This document shows positions 27,901 through 34,037 of a stretch of 64,000 nucleotides of DNA, piece by piece. The notes beneath the pieces are model-generated. The model did not search any database and had not been told where the DNA came from. It saw nothing but the letters and a program-made list of their open reading frames with translations. The position numbers and the translations under genes were made by a program. Source of the DNA: Bdellovibrio sp. NC01 (GTDB lineage: Bacteria > Bdellovibrionota > Bdellovibrionia > Bdellovibrionales > Bdellovibrionaceae); assembly GCF_006874625.1 (NCBI RefSeq), contig NZ_CP030034.1, positions 1,798,001-1,862,000 on the forward strand, given 5' to 3'. Positions within the stretch are counted from its first letter, which is position 1. Every line of letters starts with the position of its first letter.

Positions 27901-28226
27901 AGCGCCTTAAGCATGATGGCACATTGCCAATCATCGGTGTGAACACGTTTATCGATCCTAAAACAATGGCGGCAGACTACGTTCCACCGAAAATTGAGTT
28001 AGCTCGTGCTTCTTATGAAGAAAAAAACCAGCAGCTTGATAATGTTCACAAGTTCCAAGGTGACCATAAATCAGAAGCCGATATCCAATTGAAGAAATTG
28101 AAAGATACGGTCTTGAATGGTGGCAACATCTTCGCAGCCTTGATGTCAGCGGCAAGACATTGCAGTCTCTACCAAATGACTCAGGCGCTCTACGAGGTCG
28201 GCGGCCAATACCGCAGAAACCTGTAA
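24987..28226 (+). CDS. icmF: Fused isobutyryl-CoA mutase IcmF (B12 domain, G-protein chaperone, mutase)
   Basis: 1079 residues. IcmF is a coenzyme-B12 enzyme that isomerises isobutyryl-CoA and n-butyryl-CoA and carries its own GTPase chaperone. Residues about 8-145 form the cobalamin domain with DGHDAS, where His21 is the lower axial ligand. Residues about 200-420 are the MeaB-like GTPase (GITGTGGAGKSS and DPSKRKTGGSLLGDR). From about 540 comes the mutase barrel (RRFHYLTKG, RLSTAFDSVTLYG, NTSVSMTINGPAP). The RLSTAFDS region is of the IcmF type rather than methylmalonyl-CoA mutase. Related isovaleryl/pivalyl-CoA activity is possible. It links branched acyl-CoA to the Hbd/crotonase steps encoded upstream. 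Confidence 0.93.
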   Translation: MAYTPKHPVRIVTAAALFDGHDASINIMRRILQDMGAEVIHLGHNRSVSDVVKAVLQEGAQGVCISSYQGGHMEYFKYMRDLLNEAGAGYVQIFGGGGGVIVHDEKRELEAYGIAQIFHPDDGRRLGLEGMIEMIVRGCDFDLLEKQKQFQTKKNIFKGDNVPSVELGVALTAIENGHKDVSLNSFGLESFKAKTAPMVLGITGTGGAGKSSLIDEMVQRYLNAYPNKKIAVVCVDPSKRKTGGSLLGDRIRMNSLSRNHVYMRSVASRGSGREIASSLPDILKFVRQLDFDLIIAETSGIGQGNMAITEVSDISMYVMTSDFGAQSQLEKIDMIDFADLIAVNKADRRGALDALRDVTKQYKRSRKIFDEKVQVPVFLTQASQFNDGGVNKLFFQLADILEEKQKGHWVVDAAHKANILSAEEHGIIPADRQNYLAEIVTTIHKYKKRTEDLAEEASKLGGLNKLAPLLGTPAEQVKKVQAQLESEFTAEELDSLKNFDGLIERYSGDELVFQVRDKELRQTLTRESLSGTKIRRVVVPKFKDWGDRFRYLKLENVPGEFPYTAGVFPLKRADEDPKRMFAGEGTPERTNRRFHYLTKGETAHRLSTAFDSVTLYGQDPDQRPDIFGKVGESGVSICTLDDMKKLYAGFDLINPNTSVSMTINGPAPMILAFYFNTAIDQQVGKKEAELGRKLTEQEWTDLAIWTLQQVRGTVQADILKEDQGQNTCIFSINFALKMMGDIAEFFVKQKIRNFYSVSISGYHIAEAGANPISQLAFTLSNGFTFVEYYLSRGLKVDDFAPNLSFFFSNGLDPEYSVLGRVARRIWAVAMRDLYKANDRSQKLKYHIQTSGRSLHAQEIDFNDIRTTLQALIALYDNCNSLHTNAYDEAITTPTEESVRRAMAIQLIINREFGMTMNENPMQGSYFMEELTDLVEEAVLNEFKKINERGGVLGAMETQYQRSKIQEESLYYERLKHDGTLPIIGVNTFIDPKTMAADYVPPKIELARASYEEKNQQLDNVHKFQGDHKSEADIQLKKLKDTVLNGGNIFAALMSAARHCSLYQMTQALYEVGGQYRRNL

Positions 28227-28326
28227 GCTTTTTTAAAGGGCCAGCTGACTGCGTTGCTTCGTCGTCGGCGTACTGACAGTACGCCTTCCTCCTCGCGCCT
28301 TGCATCTGTCCCTTTAAAAGAAGCTT
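28225..28326. repeat. Dispersed intergenic hairpin element, copy 2
   Basis: It starts inside the icmF stop codon. Outer arms AAGCTTTTTTAAAGGG and CCCTTTAAAAGAAGCTT are complementary. The core reads CAGCTGACTGCGTTGCTTCG, a hairpin GGCGTAC-TGACA-GTACGCC, then CCTCCTCGCGCCTTGCATCTG split by short spacers. This copy is the best reference for the family, with relatives at 8855, 33906 and 35281. Confidence 0.75.
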
Positions 28327-28342
28327 ATGACATAATTAGAGA

Positions 28343-28367
28343 GCGGAGTCGAAAGTTCCGCTTTTTT
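28343..28367 (+). terminator. Rho-independent terminator after icmF
   Basis: AGCGGA, a short loop and TTCCGCT are followed by TTTTTTATTTTTT on the plus strand. It touches the stop codon of the convergent small membrane protein gene. Confidence 0.75.
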
Positions 28368-28606
28368 TATTTTTTGGTGAGTAGGCGTGCGAGAACTAGA
28401 ACAATGACGGCGCCGAAGACGGAGGCGATGAAGCCTGCGGTTTCGCCTTCTTGGTACCAGCCTAATCCTTGGCCGATGTAAGTTCCGACCAGGGCTCCGA
28501 TAATACCCAAAATGGTGGTCATAATAATGCCGAGTTTCTGATCGCCGGGCATAACGAATTTAGCAACAACGCCAACGATGAAACCGATCAATAACGTCCA
28601 GAGCAT
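28367..28606 (-). CDS. GlsB/YeaQ/YmgE-family small membrane protein
   Basis: 79 residues, nearly all hydrophobic, with three predicted membrane helices separated by glycine-rich turns: GFIVGVVAKFVMPG, then GIIGALVGTYIGQGLGWY and a C-terminal helix ending ARLLTKK. This is the transglycosylase-associated / YeaQ stress-response family, whose molecular role is unknown. GGAGG lies 6 bases before the ATG. Single-gene unit convergent with icmF. Confidence 0.9.
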   Translation of the reverse strand: MLWTLLIGFIVGVVAKFVMPGDQKLGIIMTTILGIIGALVGTYIGQGLGWYQEGETAGFIASVFGAVIVLVLARLLTKK

Positions 28607-28673
28607 AGTGTACCTCCAGACGATATTTTAAAAGAATCTCTAGCAAACGTCTTATTGTGTTTTGGCAGCGAAT

Positions 28674-29795
28674 TTAATTTAAGCGCTTAAAAATCTCTTC
28701 GATACGTTGTTCGGCCCAGTCGATTTCAGCCAATGATTTTTCTTTGATCTGTTGTGAGATGTTTCTTGTTGAATCAATACCAGAAAGATTCAATTCAACC
28801 TTCGAATACGCGGAATCTCCGTTCAGATCGAAAGCAACTTTGAACGTACCTTCTTTGGTAAATGAAGCAGAAACCAAAGCGCCAGACTCCACCGATTGAC
28901 GAAGCAGCTTTAATGCAACAACTGATTTTTCAGCAAAGTCTTTTAAGAATTTCTGTTCACGTTGAATGTCAGAAATACGATTTAACTCGACCGCAAGAAC
29001 ATTGCTGCCGGCATCTTTTGCGATTTGTTTAAAGCGCGTGCTTGGATTTTTCAATAAACGCAGTTCGCGCGAATAAGCTTCAAGTTCATCAAGACTTGCG
29101 AAGGACTCGTAAAGTTTATCGCTTTTGCCTTCCGCTCTGAATTGAAAGCGGGCGAGAGTATGTTTTCCATCTAAGATTTTTTGAAACTCAAAGGCGTGTT
29201 GCATTTCATGACGAATAACATCTGACAAACCCAGATAGCGGAAGGTGATCGCCGTATAGCTAAAAGTGATTGAATTATTAGCCGGAAGAAAATAGCCACC
29301 CAAGCTTGGGTTCCATAAATTCATCAATGGATCAAAATTGATTTTGACGCGGTTACCGGTCTTGATCGCAAAGCCATTCAGAAGTTTCGCATTGATATCT
29401 AAGGCTTTGTCGACAGTGATCGTATAAACCGAATAAGTTTCTTCGGGCCAGGCTGCTGAAGTTTCTGATTTAGGTACTTTCTTCGGCGTTTTGGTGAAAG
29501 CAATGCCTGATGCATTGAAATATTCTTCAGTCACTTTTTCGAGGTTTTTAAGATGCTCGTGAAACTGCTCTTTGCTCATGGGAGCTTTGGCTCTGATGGG
29601 TGTGTAGAAATCTTCGTAGGCGTTATGAAAGTTCCGCGCGAGCATGTACATCTCTTGCGGCGATGTCTCATTTTGAGAAAACACCTCAGCGCACATCGGG
29701 GCTGCCTGCGCCAATGCAGAAAATGTCATCGTCATGAATAAAAGCGCGACAGCAAAAGCCTGTTTGGAAGCTTTAAAGCAAGTAAGTACATTCAT
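28674..29795 (-). CDS. Secreted protein with HExxH motif, putative metallopeptidase
   Basis: 373 residues with a signal peptide ending ALAQAAP. Residues 196-200 are HEMQH in the context SDVIRHEMQHAFEF, a good HExxH zinc-binding motif placed after a strand-rich region, as in zincins. A later Glu-rich helix (about residues 230-245, FASLDELEAYSRELR) could supply a third ligand. No named family was recognised, so peptidase activity is a suggestion. Single gene on the minus strand, in front of an FAD dehydrogenase gene 53 bases away. Confidence 0.6.
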   Translation of the reverse strand: MNVLTCFKASKQAFAVALLFMTMTFSALAQAAPMCAEVFSQNETSPQEMYMLARNFHNAYEDFYTPIRAKAPMSKEQFHEHLKNLEKVTEEYFNASGIAFTKTPKKVPKSETSAAWPEETYSVYTITVDKALDINAKLLNGFAIKTGNRVKINFDPLMNLWNPSLGGYFLPANNSITFSYTAITFRYLGLSDVIRHEMQHAFEFQKILDGKHTLARFQFRAEGKSDKLYESFASLDELEAYSRELRLLKNPSTRFKQIAKDAGSNVLAVELNRISDIQREQKFLKDFAEKSVVALKLLRQSVESGALVSASFTKEGTFKVAFDLNGDSAYSKVELNLSGIDSTRNISQQIKEKSLAEIDWAEQRIEEIFKRLN

Positions 29796-29848
29796 GACTT
29801 ATAGGTGTTCAAAGGACGTACCGGAGATGTGTTCCCCGGTACTGAAAT

Positions 29849-31420
29849 TTACTTTTGCAGAGCTACAGACGTAGAAGTGAGTTTCGCAATAATTGTTTCA
29901 GCGATCTTAATACCATCACATGCAGCCGAAGTAATACCACCCGCATAGCCAGCACCTTCGCCTGCAGGATACAGACCCGCATGCGAAATACTTTCTAGTG
30001 AAGCGTTATCACGAGTCACGCGAACCGGGCAGCTTGTGCGCGATTCAATACCGTAAACTTGCGAGTCTTCGGAAATAAAACCTTTCATGCTGCGGTTGAA
30101 GTTATTCAACCCCTCACGAATACGTGTCGTCATGTGCTTTGGAAGAAGCTCATCCAGGCGAATATTTAATGCGCCCGAAGGTGAAGATCCTGCTTGCAAA
30201 GGACGTGGACCTTTTTTCGAGTTTGTACCTTGCAGGAAGTCCATCAAGTTTTGCGCAGGCAACTCTTTTGTGCCTTTCGCATCTTGTACGGCCTGGAAGG
30301 CACGTGTTTCCAAATCACGACGCAACTTCATGCCGCCGAACACGTCATTACCGAAAAGTTTATTGTGATGGATGCTAACGACGATCGCGGCATTTGCGTA
30401 AGGGGAGTTGCGGTTGTAGTTACTCATCCCGTTACAAACCAGACCGTCAGCCTCAGTGCCTGCCGAAAGAACGTAACCACCTGGGCACATACAGAATGAA
30501 TAAACACCGATGCCGGTTTCATCATCGTGATCTGCTAATTTATAATTTGCAGCACCTAATTTGGGATGTTCTGAAAACTGACGATATTGAATTTTGTTGA
30601 TCGCTGCTTGCGAATGCTCAATACGTAAACCCATCGCAAACGATTTTCCATCCAAGTGCACGCCGATGTCGCGCAAGTGATTGATCATGTCTTCAGCGGA
30701 ATGGCCCGTGGCTAGGATTACGTATGGCGATTTGAATTCTGTACCGTGCTCTGTCTTAAGGCCGACAACTTGTTTACCTTCAGTCAGAATTTCTGTGACC
30801 TGCGTGTTGAAATGAATTTCACAACCGTTGGCTTTTAGGAACTCACGCAGTTTTGGAATCACACGACGAATACGATCCGAACCCACATGTGGATTTGACA
30901 ACCACTGAATTTCTTCAGGCGCGCCGAATTTTACAAGACGATTCATCACGTAAGGAATATGCGGAGATTTAATACGCGTGATTAATTTCCCGTCAGAGTA
31001 AAGACCAGCACCACCTTCACCAAAACAAACGTTGTTACGTGGATCAAGTTTCCCGTAACGCCAGAATTGGTTGATACCTTTCATGCGCTCGCCGCTGTCG
31101 GAACCGCGCTCAAACAATACGCACGGTACACCTCTTTCGACAAAACGCAAAGCCGCGAACAAACCCGCAGGACCTGTTCCAACGATGAGGGGTTTTTCTT
31201 TGGGTGCAGAGATTTTTTCTAAATCAAATTGCGGAAGCGACAGGCTTTCACCTTTGTTAGCAACCTCAACGGAATATACGAAGTGAGGAGAATGCGCACG
31301 TCTGGCATCAACACTTTGGCGAAGAATACGGTAAGGGCCATGCTCTGGCATCAGCCATTGGAGTTTTTCTTCTAGGTCTTGATCAATAGGGATTTCGATA
31401 TTGTTAAATATCTTAGACAT
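29849..31420 (-). CDS. Uncharacterised NAD(P)/FAD-dependent dehydrogenase
   Basis: 523 residues. The motif PLIVGTGPAGLFAALRF at about residue 75 is the dinucleotide fold, and further family marks are CFGEGGAGLYSDGKL, ATGHSAEDM, CMCPGGYV and a C-terminal GEGAGYAGGITSAACDG FAD segment. It matches the large bacterial family of FAD-dependent dehydrogenases related to geranylgeranyl-reductase-like flavoproteins, whose substrates are unknown. It is divergent from the phosphatidylserine decarboxylase gene with about 75 bases between starts. Confidence 0.85.
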   Translation of the reverse strand: MSKIFNNIEIPIDQDLEEKLQWLMPEHGPYRILRQSVDARRAHSPHFVYSVEVANKGESLSLPQFDLEKISAPKEKPLIVGTGPAGLFAALRFVERGVPCVLFERGSDSGERMKGINQFWRYGKLDPRNNVCFGEGGAGLYSDGKLITRIKSPHIPYVMNRLVKFGAPEEIQWLSNPHVGSDRIRRVIPKLREFLKANGCEIHFNTQVTEILTEGKQVVGLKTEHGTEFKSPYVILATGHSAEDMINHLRDIGVHLDGKSFAMGLRIEHSQAAINKIQYRQFSEHPKLGAANYKLADHDDETGIGVYSFCMCPGGYVLSAGTEADGLVCNGMSNYNRNSPYANAAIVVSIHHNKLFGNDVFGGMKLRRDLETRAFQAVQDAKGTKELPAQNLMDFLQGTNSKKGPRPLQAGSSPSGALNIRLDELLPKHMTTRIREGLNNFNRSMKGFISEDSQVYGIESRTSCPVRVTRDNASLESISHAGLYPAGEGAGYAGGITSAACDGIKIAETIIAKLTSTSVALQK

Positions 31421-31495
31421 TCAATTCTCCTGGGCACGTTTATATGCCAATTGGTGTGGGACAGTTATAACAGAAGTGCATTAAGAAGACTAGAG

Positions 31496-32359
31496 ATGAC
31501 AAAGGTATCGCCCTGGGGTAGGAATTTATTCATGTCAGCAATTACAAGAATTCTACCAAAGAGACGTTTAAGCCGCCTAGCCGGCAAAATTATGCATTAC
31601 CAAGGCCCTAAATGGTGGGCCAACATGTCGGTGAAGGCTTTTGCCTCCATGTACAACATCAATTTGGAAGAGTCTGAAAAGCATTATTCCGAATATCCTT
31701 CAATTGGGGAGTTCTTCGTTCGCCGTTTAAAGCCAGGTCTGCGCCCGGTTGCGAACTCTTGGGCTGTGCACCCGGCTGACAGCGTGATTACGCAAGCCGC
31801 ACCGATTGATAACGGCACTTTGATTCAAGCCAAAGGCATCACTTACAAACTGTCTGAATTCACCCAAGATCCTGACTGCCAAAAGAAATGGGCAGGCGGT
31901 TTTTTCATGACTTATTACCTTTGCCCAACAGACTACCACCGTGTGCATTCACCAGTGGATGGTAACATCACGTCCGTTCGTTATATGCCGGGTGAGTTGT
32001 GGCCTGTGAACGAGTGGAGCACAAACAACGTTCCTGATTTGTTCTCTGTGAACGAAAGAGTGCTGGTTGAGATCGAAACGGATTTGGGTCCCGTGGGTGT
32101 TGTCTTTGTTGGAGCTACAAACGTGGGTCACATCGTTTTAAGTTTCGATGATAAGATTCAGGGCAATCAAAAAGGTCCGCATATCTTTGAGCACAAAACA
32201 TACTCGCCAGAAATCCCAACCCACAAAGGAAGCGAGCTTGGTATGTTCCGCATGGGTTCAACAGTTGTGATGTTGTATCCACCGATGTTCCGTCAGAAGT
32301 TCGAAAAAGATCTTCAGTTGGGGCCTGCGGTTCGTGTGAACGGCGCTTTGATTAAGTAA
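31496..32359 (+). CDS. psd: Phosphatidylserine decarboxylase proenzyme
   Basis: 287 residues from ATG 31496 (an ATG at 31532 is also possible; the open frame to 31379 overlaps the neighbouring gene). It makes phosphatidylethanolamine at the inner membrane. It aligns along its length with E. coli Psd: ILPKRRLSRLAG, FFVRRLKPGLRP, FMTYYLCPTDYHRVHSPVDG and VFVGATNVG. The self-cleavage site is FRMGSTV, a variant of LGST in which the Ser becomes the pyruvoyl group. Confidence 0.92.
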   Translation: MTKVSPWGRNLFMSAITRILPKRRLSRLAGKIMHYQGPKWWANMSVKAFASMYNINLEESEKHYSEYPSIGEFFVRRLKPGLRPVANSWAVHPADSVITQAAPIDNGTLIQAKGITYKLSEFTQDPDCQKKWAGGFFMTYYLCPTDYHRVHSPVDGNITSVRYMPGELWPVNEWSTNNVPDLFSVNERVLVEIETDLGPVGVVFVGATNVGHIVLSFDDKIQGNQKGPHIFEHKTYSPEIPTHKGSELGMFRMGSTVVMLYPPMFRQKFEKDLQLGPAVRVNGALIK

Positions 32360-32506
32360 TAACCTTCCATAATCTGGAACAATATAAAGCTTGATTGTTA
32401 TACATTTAGTGCATGTTTAGTTGAAGAACTTGCACTGATGTTTTCTGGGGCTCTCGGTTATAAGAGGTTCATTCACTTAAGAATAAACCCTTTTAGGAGA
32501 TTCCCC

Positions 32507-32974
32507 ATGAAATCACTTTTTGCCGCTTTATTGCTTGTTGTTGTTTCGACTCAAGCTCACGCTTACAAATCGACTGAACCTGAAATCTGCAAACTTCAAA
32601 CTGACGAAGGCGACAACGACAAACCGCAATTCACAGCGCAAGATATCGACGTGAAAAAAGTGAAGTCTTTGTCTGCCTATTACTTGAAATTGGTTAACGC
32701 TTATTTGATGGATTACGGCTACACGACGAAGCCTGCTTCATTGAAAGAGATCCAAGAGCTATTCACGACAGGTGAAGAAAGCTATAACGATCTAGCTATC
32801 GTTATTCGCACCTCAGTTGCGACGGGTGTCACACATATCGAAGTTAAATCTTGGCCAGGTGACAACCCAGTGGGCGCGTTCTTCGACGTCAATGGTAAAA
32901 TGATCGGTCACAATGACGACGACAGCATCTCTTACTTTGATGCTAAGGGCGAACGCGTTTACTGCTCTTTTTAG
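32507..32974 (+). CDS. Secreted protein of unknown function
   Basis: 155 residues from ATG 32507, placed after TAGGAGA and opening a signal peptide (MKSLFAALLLVVVSTQAHA). The mature part has a Cys near each end (EICKLQ and VYCSF) that may form a disulphide, and a C-terminal half with strand-like FDVNGKMIGHNDDDSISYFD. Not recognised. It is a single gene, with the open frame to 32438 lacking a ribosome-binding site. Confidence 0.75.
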   Translation: MKSLFAALLLVVVSTQAHAYKSTEPEICKLQTDEGDNDKPQFTAQDIDVKKVKSLSAYYLKLVNAYLMDYGYTTKPASLKEIQELFTTGEESYNDLAIVIRTSVATGVTHIEVKSWPGDNPVGAFFDVNGKMIGHNDDDSISYFDAKGERVYCSF

Positions 32975-32975
32975 C

Positions 32976-32994
32976 ACTCCGGCTTCGCCGGAGT
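32976..32994. repeat. Short ACTCYGGC hairpin, copy 3
   Basis: ACTCCGGCTTCGCCGGAGT is a perfect 8-bp stem with a TTC loop, starting 2 bases after a stop codon; GTCTAC follows 10 bases later. It is the same family as 357, 23269 and 46332, and sits between convergent genes. Confidence 0.65.
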
Positions 32995-33027
32995 AGTTGA
33001 GTCTACGTTTCGATTTTTCCGAAATCT

Positions 33028-33387
33028 TTAGGCAGGATACGAGCATTCCGTGGCTGGCGTTTCGGCGACAGTCACGCGAGTTAGCATCGGTAGAACCGGG
33101 CGGGCTTTATCAAAAAGCCATTTCGCCAAAAGCTCGGACGTAGGATTTTCCAGTCCGGGCACTTCATTCAGAACTCTGTGATCAATTTGTTCAAGCAAAG
33201 GCTTCATGTGCGCTTGAATGTCGTTATAATCAATCACCCAACCAATTTTCGGGTCCAAATCGCCAACCAAAGTTAAAACGATCTTAAAACTGTGACCATG
33301 CATACGAGAGCAAGGGTGACTTGCCGGCAAGTGAGGCAGGAAACGGGCTGATTCAATTTGAAAATGCTGTTTCAGTTCGAATTTCAT
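33028..33387 (-). CDS. queD: 6-carboxy-5,6,7,8-tetrahydropterin synthase QueD
   Basis: 119 residues from ATG 33387. QueD converts dihydroneopterin triphosphate to carboxytetrahydropterin in queuosine synthesis. The sequence follows E. coli QueD closely: HPCSRMHGHSF (catalytic Cys26, zinc His30 and His32), GWVIDYNDIQ, LDH-like QIDHRVLNE, PGLENPTSELLAKW and AETPATECSY. One oddity is that the position of the first zinc ligand, His in the usual AAHRLPH, is Arg15 here (SARFLPH). The start has no clear ribosome-binding site; TATAAG 7 bases upstream of the ATG would suit a leaderless message. Confidence 0.85.
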   Translation of the reverse strand: MKFELKQHFQIESARFLPHLPASHPCSRMHGHSFKIVLTLVGDLDPKIGWVIDYNDIQAHMKPLLEQIDHRVLNEVPGLENPTSELLAKWLFDKARPVLPMLTRVTVAETPATECSYPA

Positions 33388-33416
33388 GTTACAACTTATA
33401 CCCATGAGGGGAGACT

Positions 33417-33905
33417 ATGTCCACGATCACCTTGCACCTGGCGAAGCAAAATTTTAAGTTTTCAGCGGCTCATTTTCTGATTTTTGATGAAAAGCATGCC
33501 GAACGCCTGCATGGACATAACTACCAAGTTCAAGTCGACATCGTAGCCCCACAAAGTACCGACGACCACTCTGAAGGTTATTTCATGGACTTTAATGTCT
33601 TTAAAAAATTCATTAAAGCCAAGCTTGATAGCTGGGATGAAATCGTTCTTTTGCCCGCAAAACATCCCGACATGAAATTCAATAAAACGGACAAATCCCT
33701 AGAAGTGACTTTCCGTGATCGTTTTTACGTATTTCCTTTGAATGAAGTGATCTTGTTGCCGGTCACAAATACCAGCGTCGAAAATCTGTCCCGCCTTTTG
33801 GCAGAAGAATTCTTTGCGGAATTCAAAAAATACAAAGTGCCAGAAATAAAAGTCTTAGTCGAAGAAACCCAAGGGCAAGGCGCTTCTACCGTTGTAAAAG
33901 CGTAG
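33417..33905 (+). CDS. 6-pyruvoyltetrahydropterin synthase family, PTPS-III type
   Basis: 162 residues, preceded by GAGGGGAG. The T-fold protein keeps all three zinc histidines (His19 in SAAHF, His32 and His34 in HGHNY). The catalytic Cys of QueD/PTPS is absent and Glu29 precedes in ERLHGH. This is the E-x-x-HGH motif described for PTPS-III, which makes 6-hydroxymethyl-dihydropterin for folate and can replace FolB. The C-terminal EETQGQGAS carries the usual Glu. Its divergent neighbour, 29 bases away, is QueD. The folate role is inferred from the motif. Confidence 0.75.
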   Translation: MSTITLHLAKQNFKFSAAHFLIFDEKHAERLHGHNYQVQVDIVAPQSTDDHSEGYFMDFNVFKKFIKAKLDSWDEIVLLPAKHPDMKFNKTDKSLEVTFRDRFYVFPLNEVILLPVTNTSVENLSRLLAEEFFAEFKKYKVPEIKVLVEETQGQGASTVVKA

Positions 33906-34037
33906 GAATCGATCTGAAACAGCCAGCTGACTGCGTTGCTTCGTCGTCGGCGTACAGGTAGTACGCCTTCCTCCTTGCGCGTGGGCTGCGCCACAAGTGC
34001 AGTAGCACTTGTGCATCTGGCTATTTCATATCGATTC
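33906..34037. repeat. Dispersed intergenic hairpin element, copy 3
   Basis: It starts directly after the stop codon of the PTPS gene. Outer arms GAATCGATCTGAAACAGCCAG and CTGGCTATTTCATATCGATTC are nearly complementary, and the 3' arm contains the last codons of the convergent gene. The core is nearly identical to copy 2 (GCTGACTGCGTTGCTTCGTC and GTACGCCTTCCTCC). An extra 30-odd bases near the 3' side hold the palindrome ACAAGTGCAGTAGCACTTGT. Confidence 0.75.

Noticed and set aside
31379-31495. N-terminal extension of phosphatidylserine decarboxylase
   Set aside because: It overlaps the start of the divergent gene and aligns with nothing in Psd.
32400-32506. AGTGCA...TGCACT inverted repeat in a leader region
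   Set aside because: The six-base arms are separated by about 17 bases with no further support; too weak to call a regulatory site.
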